64,000 bases of DNA from Mycobacterium aquaticum (GTDB lineage: Bacteria > Actinomycetota > Actinomycetes > Mycobacteriales > Mycobacteriaceae): the NCBI RefSeq assembly GCF_002086485.1, contig NZ_MVHF01000003.1, forward strand, positions 124,001 to 188,000, given 5' to 3'. Shown here piece after piece: positions 26,615 through 35,635 of the stretch (its first letter is position 1; every line of letters begins with the position of its first letter). Both the position numbers and the translations under genes were made by a program. Under the pieces are notes generated by a model, which saw only the letters and a list, made by a program, of their open reading frames with translations, was not told the origin of the DNA and ran no database searches.

Positions 26615-29600
26615 ATGAGCGGTTCATCTTCGGGGTCCTTCGTACACCTGCACAATCACACCGAGTACTCGATGCTGGACGGTGCCGCGAAGATCACGCC
26701 GATGCTGGCCGAGGCCCAGCGGCTGGGCATGCCGGCCATCGGCATGACCGACCACGGCAACATGTTCGGTGCCAGCGAGTTCTACAACTCGGCCACCAAG
26801 GCCGGGATCAAACCGATCATCGGCATCGAGGCGTACATCGCTCCCGGTTCGCGGTTCGACACCAAGCGGGTCCAATGGGGTGACCCGAGCCAGAAGGGCG
26901 ACGACGTCTCGGGTAGCGGCGCCTACACCCACATGACGATGGTCGCGGAGAACGCGACCGGTCTGCGCAACCTGTTCAAGCTGTCGTCGCTGGCATCCTT
27001 CGAAGGCCAGCTCGGCAAGTGGTCCCGTATGGACGCCGAGATCATCGCCGAACACGCCCAGGGCATCATCGCGACCACCGGCTGCCCGTCGGGCGAGGTG
27101 CAGACGCGGCTTCGGCTCGGTCAGCGCGACGAGGCGTTGGCGGCGGCCGCCAAATGGCAGGACATCTTCGGCAAGGAGAACTTCTTCCTGGAGCTGATGG
27201 ACCACGGCCTCGATATCGAACGCCGGGTCCGCGAGGGCTTGCTGGAGATCGGACAGAAGCTCGGTATCCCGCCGCTGGCCACCAATGACTGCCACTACGT
27301 GACACGCGAGGCCTCGCAGAACCACGAAGCACTGCTGTGTATCCAGACCGGCAAGACACTGTCGGACCCGAACCGGTTCAAGTTCGACGGCGACGGTTAC
27401 TACCTCAAGTCCGCCGAGGAGATGCGCGCGCTGTGGGATTCCCAGGTGCCTGGCGCATGCGATTCCACGGTGCTCATCGGCGAGCGGGTGCAGTCGTACG
27501 CCGACGTGTGGACGCCGACCGACCGCATGCCGGTGTTCCCGGTGCCCGACGGGCACGATCAGGCGTCCTGGCTGACGCATGAGGTCCAGGCCGGCCTGGA
27601 GCGCCGCTTCGCCCATGTCGCGGGCGGGGCGGTCCCAGCCGAGTACACCGACCGGGCCACCTACGAGATCAAGGTCATCTGCGACAAAGGGTTCCCGTCG
27701 TACTTCCTGATCGTGGCCGACCTGATCAACTACGCCCGCTCGGTCGGCATCCGGGTGGGGCCGGGTCGTGGATCGGCCGCCGGCTCGTTGGTGGCCTACG
27801 CGCTGGGCATCACCAACATCGACCCGATCCCGCACGGGCTGCTGTTCGAACGGTTCCTCAATCCCGAACGCCCGTCGGCTCCCGATATCGACATCGACTT
27901 CGACGACCGTCGCCGCGGCGAGATGCTGCGGTATGCGGCCAACAAGTGGGGTAGCGACCGGGTCGCGCAGGTGATCACCTTCGGCACCATCAAGACCAAA
28001 GCGGCGCTGAAGGATTCGGCTCGTGTTCACTACGGCCAGCCCGGATTCGCGATCGCCGACCGGATCACCAAGGCGCTGCCGCCGCCCATCATGGCCAAGG
28101 ACATCCCGGTGTCGGGCATCACCGACCCCAGCCACGAGCGGTACAAGGAAGCCGCCGAGGTCCGCGCGCTGATCGACACAGATCCGGATGTGCGGACCAT
28201 CTTCGAGACGGCACGCGGTCTGGAGGGCCTGGTCCGCAACGCGGGTGTGCACGCCTGCGCCGTGATCATGAGCTCCGAGCCGCTCATCGACGCGATCCCG
28301 CTGTGGAAGCGGCCGCAGGACGGCGCGATCATCACCGGCTGGGACTACCCGTCGTGTGAGGCCATCGGCCTGTTGAAGATGGACTTCCTGGGCCTGCGGA
28401 ACCTGACGATCATCGGTGACTGCATCGAGAACATCAAGGCCAACCGCGGTATCGACCTCGACCTGGAAACGCTGCCGTTCGATGACCCGGCGGCCTACGA
28501 ACTCCTCGGCCGGGGCGACACGCTGGGGGTGTTCCAGCTCGACGGCAGTGCGATGCGTGATCTGCTGCGTCGCATGCAGCCCACGGGCTTCAACGACATC
28601 GTGGCGGTGCTGGCGCTGTACCGGCCGGGCCCGATGGGCATGAACGCCCACAATGACTACGCCGACCGCAAGAACGGCCGCCAAGCCATCAAGCCGATCC
28701 ATCCGGAGCTGGAAGAGCCGCTCAAGGAGATCCTCGCCGAGACCTACGGCCTGATCGTCTACCAAGAGCAGATCATGTTCATCGCGCAGAAGGTCGCCTC
28801 CTACTCGATGGGTAAGGCCGATGCGCTGCGTAAGGCCATGGGCAAGAAGAAGCTCGAGGTCCTCGAGGCCGAATACAAGGGCTTCAAGGAGGGCATGACG
28901 GCCAACGGGTTCTCCGAGGCCGCCGTGAAAGCCCTGTGGGACACCATCCTTCCGTTCGCCGGGTACGCGTTCAACAAGTCGCACGCGGCCGGCTACGGTC
29001 TGGTGTCGTACTGGACGGCCTACCTGAAGGCGAACTACCCGGCCGAATACATGGCGGGCCTGCTCACCTCCGTCGGCGACGACAAGGACAAGGCCGCGGT
29101 GTACCTCGCCGACTGCCGCAGACTCGGTATCACCGTCCTGCCGCCCGACGTCAACGAGTCGGTGCAGAACTTCGCTTCGGTCGGCGCCGACATCCGGTTC
29201 GGCCTGGGCGCGGTGCGCAACGTCGGCGCGAATGTGGTTGCGTCGCTGGTCAGCACCCGCGCCGAGAAAGGTAAGTTCACCGACTTCTCGGACTACCTCA
29301 ACAAGATCGACATCGCGGCCTGCAACAAGAAGGTCACCGAGTCGCTGATCAAGGCCGGCGCCTTCGACTCGCTCGGCCACCCGCGCAAGGGGCTGTTCCT
29401 GGTGCACACCGATGCCGTCGATTCGGTGCTCGGTACCAAGAAGGCCGAGGCGATGGGGCAGTTCGACCTGTTCGGCGGGGGAGACGCCACTGACGCCGGG
29501 GACGCGGCGTTCACCATCAAAGTCCCCGACGATGAGTGGGAGGACAAGCACAAACTGGCACTCGAGCGCGAGATGCTCGGCCTGTACGTGTCCGGCCATC

Positions 29601-30172
29601 CGCTCAACGGCGTCGCTCACCTGTTGACGGCCCAGGTCGACACGCAGATCCCGGCGATCCTCGACGGGGACGTCGCCAACGACGCCCAAGTGGTGGTCGG
29701 CGGCATCCTCGCCTCGGTCAACCGCCGCGTCAACAAGAACGGATTGCCCTGGGCCTCAGCGCAATTGGAAGACCTCACCGGTGGTATCGAGGTGCTGTTC
29801 TTCCCCCAGACGTATTCGCTGTTCGGCGGTGAGATCGCCGACGACGTGGTGGTGTTGGTCAAGGCCAAGGTGGCCGCGCGCGATGACCGGATCTCACTGA
29901 TCGCCCATGAGCTCGTGGTGCCGGACTTCACCAGTGCTCAGGCCGACCGGCCTCTTGCGGTGAGTCTGCCGACCCGGCAGTGCACCATCGACAAGGTCAG
30001 TGCACTCAAGCAGGTGCTGGCGAACCATCCGGGCACCGCGCAGGTCCATCTGCGGCTGATCAGCGGTGAGCGGATCACCACATTGGAGCTGGATCAGTCG
30101 CTGCGAGTGACGCCCTCGTCGGCATTGATGGGCGACCTCAAGGCGCTGCTGGGGCCGGGCTGCCTGGGCTAG
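26615..30172 (+). CDS. dnaE1: DNA polymerase III alpha subunit, replicative
   Basis: An 1185-residue C-family polymerase. The N-terminal PHP domain retains its metal-binding residues ([28 protein letters not shown]); in mycobacteria this domain is the proofreading exonuclease. The catalytic palm carries [12 protein letters not shown], with the [14 protein letters not shown] motif before it and the fingers after it ([25 protein letters not shown]). The C-terminus has the OB-fold ([15 protein letters not shown]) and the small C-terminal domain. It is the chromosomal replicase. The 3' end overlaps the convergent PPOX-like gene by four bases. Downstream gene order follows other mycobacteria. Confidence 0.98.
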   Translation: MSGSSSGSFVHLHNHTEYSMLDGAAKITPMLAEAQRLGMPAIGMTDHGNMFGASEFYNSATKAGIKPIIGIEAYIAPGSRFDTKRVQWGDPSQKGDDVSGSGAYTHMTMVAENATGLRNLFKLSSLASFEGQLGKWSRMDAEIIAEHAQGIIATTGCPSGEVQTRLRLGQRDEALAAAAKWQDIFGKENFFLELMDHGLDIERRVREGLLEIGQKLGIPPLATNDCHYVTREASQNHEALLCIQTGKTLSDPNRFKFDGDGYYLKSAEEMRALWDSQVPGACDSTVLIGERVQSYADVWTPTDRMPVFPVPDGHDQASWLTHEVQAGLERRFAHVAGGAVPAEYTDRATYEIKVICDKGFPSYFLIVADLINYARSVGIRVGPGRGSAAGSLVAYALGITNIDPIPHGLLFERFLNPERPSAPDIDIDFDDRRRGEMLRYAANKWGSDRVAQVITFGTIKTKAALKDSARVHYGQPGFAIADRITKALPPPIMAKDIPVSGITDPSHERYKEAAEVRALIDTDPDVRTIFETARGLEGLVRNAGVHACAVIMSSEPLIDAIPLWKRPQDGAIITGWDYPSCEAIGLLKMDFLGLRNLTIIGDCIENIKANRGIDLDLETLPFDDPAAYELLGRGDTLGVFQLDGSAMRDLLRRMQPTGFNDIVAVLALYRPGPMGMNAHNDYADRKNGRQAIKPIHPELEEPLKEILAETYGLIVYQEQIMFIAQKVASYSMGKADALRKAMGKKKLEVLEAEYKGFKEGMTANGFSEAAVKALWDTILPFAGYAFNKSHAAGYGLVSYWTAYLKANYPAEYMAGLLTSVGDDKDKAAVYLADCRRLGITVLPPDVNESVQNFASVGADIRFGLGAVRNVGANVVASLVSTRAEKGKFTDFSDYLNKIDIAACNKKVTESLIKAGAFDSLGHPRKGLFLVHTDAVDSVLGTKKAEAMGQFDLFGGGDATDAGDAAFTIKVPDDEWEDKHKLALEREMLGLYVSGHPLNGVAHLLTAQVDTQIPAILDGDVANDAQVVVGGILASVNRRVNKNGLPWASAQLEDLTGGIEVLFFPQTYSLFGGEIADDVVVLVKAKVAARDDRISLIAHELVVPDFTSAQADRPLAVSLPTRQCTIDKVSALKQVLANHPGTAQVHLRLISGERITTLELDQSLRVTPSSALMGDLKALLGPGCLG

Positions 30173-30624
30173 CTTGCCCGGCCGGTGATGTCGATCCGGA
30201 CGATGGCGCTGTCCGGCCAGACGTCGCGATCGCGCGCCCTCCGCATCTTCTCGCGCAGGGGCAGGTCGCGGTGCACATTCGTGACGCCGGGGATCTTCAG
30301 CAGCGGCACGATGTTCCACTGCCATCCGTACCGCTGATGCAGGAGCCGGTTGGCCCGCTGCGCATCGGCGCCTGACAACACGGCCGCCCGGCCGGCGAAC
30401 GTGGTGGGGTCGGTGATGCGGCCGCGGTAGTCACAGGCGACGAGTTCGACGGCGGGATGTGCGGTCAGCCGCTTGGTCTTCGGGCCGATCTTTGTGCGGA
30501 ACACGATGGCGTCGTCCTCCTGGGCGAACCAGATCGGGGTGTCGACAGGGCTGCCGTCGCGGCGGAACGTCCGCAGCATCGCGTAGCGGGACCGACTCAG
30601 GCTGGGTGTGATGACATCTGGCAT
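30169..30624 (-). CDS. PPOX-class/F420-type flavin-like split-barrel protein
   Basis: A 151-residue protein with the pyridoxamine-oxidase-like split barrel: [53 protein letters not shown] and a C-terminal [11 protein letters not shown]. Such proteins bind F420, FMN or heme; the KTKRL stretch resembles F420-binding members. It is divergent from a MerR regulator with a palindromic operator between them, so it is a likely MerR target. Tail-to-tail overlap with dnaE1 is four bases. Confidence 0.72.
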   Translation of the reverse strand: MPDVITPSLSRSRYAMLRTFRRDGSPVDTPIWFAQEDDAIVFRTKIGPKTKRLTAHPAVELVACDYRGRITDPTTFAGRAAVLSGADAQRANRLLHQRYGWQWNIVPLLKIPGVTNVHRDLPLREKMRRARDRDVWPDSAIVRIDITGRAS

Positions 30625-30639
30625 GAGGCCCAGTCAACA

Positions 30640-30659
30640 ACTTAGAGTTGACTCTAAGT
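30640..30659. promoter_or_regulatory. Perfect palindrome, likely MerR operator
   Basis: ACTTAGAGTTGACTCTAAGT: two 9-bp arms (ACTTAGAGT/ACTCTAAGT) separated by TG. It lies midway between the divergent PPOX-like and MerR start codons. On the minus strand, TTGACT at 30662-30657 and TTGACT at 30637-30632 are 19 bp apart, the long spacing typical of MerR-activated promoters, although the second element is a poor -10. Confidence 0.7.
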
Positions 30660-30683
30660 CAAGCAACACGCGAGGAGCGGCGG

Positions 30684-31073
30684 ATGACCACCCGATTGGC
30701 CATCGGCGACGTGTCACGACGCTGCGGTGTCGCCCAGACCACGTTGCGCTACTACGAGCAGATCGGCCTGATCCCCGCCCCGGAACGCGTGGGCGGTCAA
30801 CGCCGGTATCCGGAGTCGGTGTTGGTGCGACTGGAAGTCATCCGCCTGTGCAAGGCGGCAGGCTTTACGCTCGACGAGATCGCCGTGCTGATCGGTGACG
30901 AGACGCCGGGCCGGCCGGTCGCGCGTTCCCTGGCCCACGCCAAGCTCGCCCGCATCGACGAACAACTGGAAGCCCTGACCCAGGCCAGGGCGATCATCGA
31001 ATGGGGCATGCGCTGCACGTGTCCGTCGATCGACACATGCACGTGCGGCATCCATCGGGCGATGCCGATCTGA
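30684..31073 (+). CDS. MerR-family transcriptional regulator, Cys-rich C-terminus
   Basis: A 129-residue MerR protein. The N-terminal helix-turn-helix reads LAIGDVSRRCGVAQTTLRYYEQIGLI, followed by the ALARIDEQLEALTQAR dimerisation coil. The end MRCTCPSIDTCTCGIH has four Cys and one His, fit to sense metal, redox state or an Fe-S cluster. ATG 30684 has GAGGAGCGG upstream. The operator at 30640-30659 suggests that it controls the divergent PPOX-like gene and itself. The ligand cannot be named from the sequence. Confidence 0.82.
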   Translation: MTTRLAIGDVSRRCGVAQTTLRYYEQIGLIPAPERVGGQRRYPESVLVRLEVIRLCKAAGFTLDEIAVLIGDETPGRPVARSLAHAKLARIDEQLEALTQARAIIEWGMRCTCPSIDTCTCGIHRAMPI

Positions 31074-31107
31074 CGCGGCACAGGTGCTGGTTGACCGTGG
31101 ACCTACC

Positions 31108-31941
31108 TCAGAACCGGTAACGCAGGATCCGTCCCTTGCGCGCCGTCGCTTTCGTCATCCCCATCAATCGGGTGGCGATGCGCAGCCAGCCGGGGAACAG
31201 GTCGACTTCCCGGGCGTGAGTGAGGCTTGCCTCCTCGACGAGGCGCAGCTGCGGATTCCACTTCTGCGGGTGATGAGCGTCTTTGAAGCCGAGGTAACCC
31301 CATTGGCTGCCAACGTCTTTGAACATCTTCTGGGGGTACAGTTTGAGCGCTGCCCGGCTGAACCAGCCGATGCCACCGTAGTCGTTGAAGGCGATCTCGC
31401 CATTGTGGAAGTGCTCGGTGATACCGCGGAAGATGCCTGCGATCACCGCTTCGGTGAGGAATGCGAACAACCCGTCGGCCACGAGCATGGTGGGCCGGTC
31501 CGCCGGGATCGTCGTCGCCCAGTCTGCAGCTGCCAGCGACGCTGCCACGATGTGCGAGCGTGGATCCGGCGGCAAGAGGGTCGCGCGCAGCGCGCTGATA
31601 CCCGGTAGGTCGACGTGGTACCAGTCCACGGTCTGCGGCGGCGCGACCCGGTACAGACCGCTGTCGAGGCCTGCACCGAGATCGACCACGACGGCGTCCG
31701 GATGAGCCGAGGCGAAGCCACGGACCCGGTCGTCGAGCATCTTGGCCCGCACCGCCGTCTGGCACACCACGCTGGTCTGCACACCCAGACCGGCGAAGTC
31801 GTAGTCGATCTCGTCGACGATCGAATCGGCCAGGGAATCCCCGAGTATCGGCCGCGGCGCGCGGTTGTCCAACGCCCGGGCGTACAGCGTCAGCAACGCC
31901 GTCTGTTCGACTGGGGTCAGATCGGTGATGACAGTCCGCAT
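31108..31941 (-). CDS. TcmP/LCMT-family SAM-dependent methyltransferase
   Basis: A 277-residue methyltransferase of the same family as the one at 15330. It has ARALDNRAPRPILGDSLAD, the SAM motif VVVDLGAGLDSGLYRV, WYHVDLPGISALR, and RPTMLVADGLFAFL. The C-terminus ends KGRILRYRF. The ATG at 31941 is chosen because it begins at the conserved N-terminal region; the frame extends nine codons further. The gene lies between a MerR gene and a membrane protein, with no polyketide gene beside it, so its substrate is unknown. Confidence 0.8.
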   Translation of the reverse strand: MRTVITDLTPVEQTALLTLYARALDNRAPRPILGDSLADSIVDEIDYDFAGLGVQTSVVCQTAVRAKMLDDRVRGFASAHPDAVVVDLGAGLDSGLYRVAPPQTVDWYHVDLPGISALRATLLPPDPRSHIVAASLAAADWATTIPADRPTMLVADGLFAFLTEAVIAGIFRGITEHFHNGEIAFNDYGGIGWFSRAALKLYPQKMFKDVGSQWGYLGFKDAHHPQKWNPQLRLVEEASLTHAREVDLFPGWLRIATRLMGMTKATARKGRILRYRF

Positions 31942-31975
31942 AGTGTGACGGTACACCCGCCGTCGCACTGAACGA

Positions 31976-32728
31976 TCAGCCCAAAACGTTTACCGCCCTG
32001 GCGATTACGAGCCCCGCAGTGGACAGTGCCACCATGGCCTGCACGGCCATCGCCATCTTGGCCCACCGCGCCAACGGCATGGTGTCGGTAGGGGAGAAGG
32101 CCATCACGTTGGTCATGCTCACGTAGAGATAGTCGACGAAGGTGGGCCGCCAATCCGGTTTGGCGACATTGGGATTCCCCATCTGGGGGAACATGAAATC
32201 GGGATACGGGTGCGCGCCGGTCTGCCGCGCGAACGGCCCGCCGCGGTCCAGCTCCCAGTACCAGATGCCGAACACGATGATGTTGGTGACGAAGATGGCT
32301 GCGCCGCTGCCCAACAGGATCGCCGCCTTGTTGCTGACCGCGCCTGACAGGATCTTCACGTCCAGCAGAATTGCCGAGAGCGTGTTGTCGAGCGTGATCG
32401 CGGCCAGTAGCACGAACGTGGCGTACCGGCCCAGGATGGTTGACCGGGTGAAGCGGATCGGGTTGAGCCACACCAGGACAGCCAGCAACAGCAGCTCCGC
32501 GACGATCAGCGGCCACCGGGGCACCACGGTGTAACTGCGAGGGATGGCGACCTGCAGGGCCAGTGCGGCGATGAGTGCGGTCAGCACGGGCAGGCGGCTT
32601 TCCGGGTTGCCGGGACGCAGCCACGACGGCACGTGGTGGCCGGTTTCCGCGGCCAACCGCTCCGCGCGAGCGACGAATTTCTCCACCGGGGTGTGCGGTT
32701 CACGAGGAGTGTCCGCCTGACTGTTCAT
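31976..32728 (-). CDS. DUF1345-like integral membrane protein
   Basis: A 250-residue membrane protein with about six hydrophobic segments (for example LTALIAALALQVAIP, LIVAELLLLAVLVWL, YATFVLLAAITLDN, AAIFVTNIIVFGIWYWEL). The C-terminal FVDYLYVSMTNVMAFSPTDTMPL resembles the DUF1345 signature, where a short re-entrant-like segment precedes the last helix. The start is ATG 32728; further upstream Met codons extend into the divergent SRPBCC promoter. Function is unknown. Confidence 0.6.
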   Translation of the reverse strand: MNSQADTPREPHTPVEKFVARAERLAAETGHHVPSWLRPGNPESRLPVLTALIAALALQVAIPRSYTVVPRWPLIVAELLLLAVLVWLNPIRFTRSTILGRYATFVLLAAITLDNTLSAILLDVKILSGAVSNKAAILLGSGAAIFVTNIIVFGIWYWELDRGGPFARQTGAHPYPDFMFPQMGNPNVAKPDWRPTFVDYLYVSMTNVMAFSPTDTMPLARWAKMAMAVQAMVALSTAGLVIARAVNVLG

Positions 32729-32746
32729 CGTGTCAGTGTGGCTGCC

Positions 32747-32752
32747 TACGCT
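32747..32752 (+). promoter_or_regulatory. Probable -10 box for leaderless SRPBCC gene
   Basis: TACGCT (TANNNT) lies six bases before ATG 32759, which fits a leaderless start. Confidence 0.5.
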
Positions 32753-32758
32753 GTGAAT

Positions 32759-33163
32759 ATGCGGAGTCGTCATGTGAGTGTTTGGATCGATGCCGCGCCC
32801 GACGTGGTGTACGCGTTCGCCGCCGACCCGCACGAGTTGTCGAGCTGGGCGTCAGGGTTGGCCAAGGGGGCGCTTCGGCCGTCGGCCGACGGCTGGGTCG
32901 CGGACTCTCCGATGGGCCAGGTGACCGTACAGTTCAGTCCGCCCAACACCTTCGGCGTCCTCGATCATGTGGTGCGCTTGCCCTCCGGTGAGGAGGTCTA
33001 CAACCCCATGCGGGTGCTGGCAGCCGCCCCGGGAGCGGCGCAATGCGAGGTGGTGTTCACCGTACGGCAGCGGCCCGGGGTTTCCGATGAGGACTTCGAC
33101 TCCGATGTCGCCGCGGTGACCGCCGATCTCCACACCCTTCGCGGCCTACTCGAAGGTCAGTGA
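32759..33163 (+). CDS. SRPBCC family protein
   Basis: A 134-residue SRPBCC protein: RHVSVWIDAAPDVVYAFAADPHELSSWASGL at the N-terminus, and FDSDVAAVTADLHTLRGLLE as the C-terminal helix. It probably binds a hydrophobic ligand. It is divergent from the DUF1345-like gene (30 bp between starts) and convergent with the lipoprotein gene (9 bp gap). The start is fixed by the leaderless promoter. The ligand is unknown. Confidence 0.7.
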   Translation: MRSRHVSVWIDAAPDVVYAFAADPHELSSWASGLAKGALRPSADGWVADSPMGQVTVQFSPPNTFGVLDHVVRLPSGEEVYNPMRVLAAAPGAAQCEVVFTVRQRPGVSDEDFDSDVAAVTADLHTLRGLLEGQ

Positions 33164-33172
33164 CCGCCGACC

Positions 33173-33613
33173 TCAGCAGCGCGCTTCCAGCCGGTACTGA
33201 ACATCGGCCGGTCTGGTCGGGCGGTCGTCATTGGCGCCGCTTGCCGTACCGGTGATGGTGAACGTCGACCCGTCGATGCTCGCCTCGGCCGTTCCGGTCC
33301 GCCCTACTGCCCAGCTACCGGTGAAACCGTTCACGCTGCGCAGGCGCACCGCCTTGGGGGTGACCGCGGTTCCGGTCTCGACCATCGCCGTGAACCCCGG
33401 TTCTTTCTGCACCGAGTCGATGATCCACAACCAGGCCCGCTGCGTGCAGTCGATCGGGAAGGCGGTCGACGACTGCTGGCCGTTGATGGTGATGCGCGCG
33501 GTGTTTCCGCCGGCCGGGGGGCTGGACTGGGCTGCACACGCGCTTGCCACCAGAGCCGCGAGCACCACGGTGCGCGCTCCCGCCGTCCGTATCCGCCGTT
33601 GGATATGGCGCAT
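33173..33613 (-). CDS. LpqH (19-kDa)-like lipoprotein
   Basis: A 146-residue secreted lipoprotein. The signal sequence RTVVLAALVASAC ends in a lipobox (VASAC), with lipid attachment at that Cys. The mature part matches the mycobacterial 19-kDa antigen family: ARITINGQ, a conserved Cys pair (IDCTQ and C-terminal EARC), SVNGFTGSW and GSTFTITGTASG. LpqH proteins are surface glycolipoproteins of uncertain function. ATG 33613 gives a normal signal length; a longer frame to 33709 would spoil it. The gene is convergent with the SRPBCC gene. Confidence 0.75.
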   Translation of the reverse strand: MRHIQRRIRTAGARTVVLAALVASACAAQSSPPAGGNTARITINGQQSSTAFPIDCTQRAWLWIIDSVQKEPGFTAMVETGTAVTPKAVRLRSVNGFTGSWAVGRTGTAEASIDGSTFTITGTASGANDDRPTRPADVQYRLEARC

Positions 33614-33697
33614 AAGAATGGGTTTACCCCTTGTCGGTGGGTTTAGCCATAGTCGGGCGGAATCGTTCGGTCCGGATCGCGATGGGCCGGAGAGTTC

Positions 33698-33703
33698 TAG
33701 GCT
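33698..33703 (+). promoter_or_regulatory. Probable -10 box for leaderless Ddn-like gene
   Basis: TAGGCT lies six bases before ATG 33710, consistent with a leaderless transcript. Confidence 0.5.
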
Positions 33704-33709
33704 GGCCAC

Positions 33710-34147
33710 ATGCCGCTGACTGGAGAATACGAACCGAGCACATCCGACTGGGCCAGGGAAAACGCGGAGACCTACATCTCGTCCGGGGGCACCGCAGGCA
33801 CCGAACTCAACGGCAGACCGGTGATCCTACTGACCACCGTCGGCGCGAAGACCCGCAAGATCCGCAAGACACCGCTGATGCGTGTCGAGCATGACGGTGA
33901 GTACGCCGTGGTCGCTTCTCTGGGCGGCGCGCCGAAGAATCCGGTCTGGTACTACAACGTGAAGAAGAATCCCCGGGTCGAACTGCAGGACGGGACGGTA
34001 TCCGGGGATTACGAGGCCCACGAGGTTTTCGGGGACGAGAAGGCCGCGTGGTGGGAGCGGGCCGTCGCGGCCTTCCCGGATTACGCCGAGTACCAGAAGA
34101 AGACCGACCGGCAGATCCCGGTGTTCGTGCTCACCCCGGTGAAGTGA
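33710..34147 (+). CDS. Ddn-family F420-dependent oxidoreductase-like protein
   Basis: A 145-residue deazaflavin (F420)-dependent nitroreductase-family protein: [51 protein letters not shown] and [20 protein letters not shown]. The GAPKNPxWYxN motif is the family hallmark. M. tuberculosis Rv1558 has the same place immediately before ilvA. These proteins use F420H2 to reduce quinones or xenobiotics. Transcription is probably leaderless. It is followed by ilvA 28 bp later. Confidence 0.85.
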   Translation: MPLTGEYEPSTSDWARENAETYISSGGTAGTELNGRPVILLTTVGAKTRKIRKTPLMRVEHDGEYAVVASLGGAPKNPVWYYNVKKNPRVELQDGTVSGDYEAHEVFGDEKAAWWERAVAAFPDYAEYQKKTDRQIPVFVLTPVK

Positions 34148-34175
34148 AACCGCTGGCCGGTGGCACTATTGACCG

Positions 34176-35453
34176 GTGACTGCCGAACTGAGCCCCCGTA
34201 CGTCAGCGCCGCTTCGCGCGGCCGACATCGACGAGGCTGCCCGGCGAATTTCCGGCGTGGTCACCCAGAGCCCACTGCAGATCAGCGAGCGGTTGTCCGA
34301 GGCCACCGGCGCCACGGTCTACCTCAAACGCGAGGACCTGCAGGCTGTGCGGTCCTACAAGGTGCGCGGCGCCTTCAATCTGATGGCCCAGCTCTCCGAG
34401 GACGAGAAGGCCGCCGGTGTGGTGTGCTCCTCGGCCGGAAACCACGCGCAGGGCTTCGCGATGGCATGCCGGTCGATGGAAATCCACGGCCGGGTATACG
34501 TGCCTGCCAAGACTCCCAAGCAGAAGCGTGATCGGATCCGGTACCACGGCCGGGAGTTCATCGAGCTGATCGCCATCGGCGCGACATACGACCAGGCCGC
34601 TGCAGCGGCACTCGACGACGTGGCACGCACGGGTGCCACCCTGGTACCGCCCTACGACGACCTGCGCACCATGGCCGGGCAGGGCACCATCGCCGCCGAA
34701 CTGCTGGAGCAACTCGACAGCGAACCCGATCTGGTGATCGTGCCCGTCGGCGGCGGGGGGTGCATCTCCGGCATCACCACCTACCTGGCCGAGCGCACCA
34801 CAGGCACCTCGGTGCTCGGCGCCGAACCGGCCGGCGCCGCGTCGATGATCGCGGCGTTGGCGGCGGGCGAGCCGGTCACCCTCGAGCACGTCGACCAGTT
34901 CGTCGACGGGGCCGCCGTCGCCCGTGCCGGTGCGCGGCCCTACGCAGCCCTGGCCGCGGCGGGCGACATGGTGTCGATCACCACCGTCGACGAAGGCGCG
35001 GTCTGCACCGCGATGCTCGACCTGTACCAGAACGAGGGCATCATCGCCGAGCCGGCCGGTGCGCTGTCGGTGGCCGCGCTACTGGAAGCCGACATCGAGC
35101 CCGGCTCCACCGTGGTCTGCCTGATCTCCGGCGGCAACAACGACGTCTCCCGGTACAACGAGGTGCTGGAGCGCTCGCTGGTTCACCTGGGCCTCAAGCA
35201 TTACTTCCTGGTGGACTTCCCCCAGGAGCCCGGCGCGCTGCGGCGCTTCCTCGACGAGGTGCTCGGGCCGGGCGACGACATCACCCTGTTCGAGTACGTC
35301 AAGCGCAACAACCGGGAGACCGGCGAGGCGCTCTGTGGTGTCCAGCTGAGTTCGGCGGCCGACCTGGAAGGTCTACTGGCCCGGATGGAGGCCTCCGACA
35401 TCCACGTCGAGTTGCTCGAGCCCGGATCTCCGACGTACCGCTATCTGACCTGA
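34176..35453 (+). CDS. ilvA: Threonine dehydratase (isoleucine synthesis)
   Basis: A 425-residue PLP enzyme that converts threonine to 2-oxobutanoate, the first step toward isoleucine. The PLP lysine is in RSYKVRGAFN (about residue 62), the phosphate-binding loop is VGGGGCISG, and SSAGNHAQG binds substrate. One ACT-like regulatory domain (about 330-425: LVDFPQEPGALRRFLDEVLG) makes this the shorter actinobacterial form. The GTG start at 34176 follows the Ddn-like gene closely. The arrangement is the same as in M. tuberculosis. Confidence 0.95.
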   Translation: MTAELSPRTSAPLRAADIDEAARRISGVVTQSPLQISERLSEATGATVYLKREDLQAVRSYKVRGAFNLMAQLSEDEKAAGVVCSSAGNHAQGFAMACRSMEIHGRVYVPAKTPKQKRDRIRYHGREFIELIAIGATYDQAAAAALDDVARTGATLVPPYDDLRTMAGQGTIAAELLEQLDSEPDLVIVPVGGGGCISGITTYLAERTTGTSVLGAEPAGAASMIAALAAGEPVTLEHVDQFVDGAAVARAGARPYAALAAAGDMVSITTVDEGAVCTAMLDLYQNEGIIAEPAGALSVAALLEADIEPGSTVVCLISGGNNDVSRYNEVLERSLVHLGLKHYFLVDFPQEPGALRRFLDEVLGPGDDITLFEYVKRNNRETGEALCGVQLSSAADLEGLLARMEASDIHVELLEPGSPTYRYLT

Positions 35454-35635
35454 GCGTCGCGAACGTCGTATTCCCCTGCGCAGCTACAGGTTTCGTACAG
35501 CCGCCGGGCGGGTGCGGCAGTCGGCTGCGGCGTCCGCTGTCCCACGATCGCCGGATACAGGTAGTGCGCTACTCGCGCGGATGGCTGCGCCGGTTTCTAG
35601 CGTTGGCTCCAGCACTTTGAGGCAAGGAGCCCGCC

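Noticed and set aside
26624..29689. 1021-codon open frame antisense to dnaE1
   Set aside because: High-GC shadow frame: no family motifs, Arg/His/Val-rich composition and a perfectly conserved gene on the other strand.
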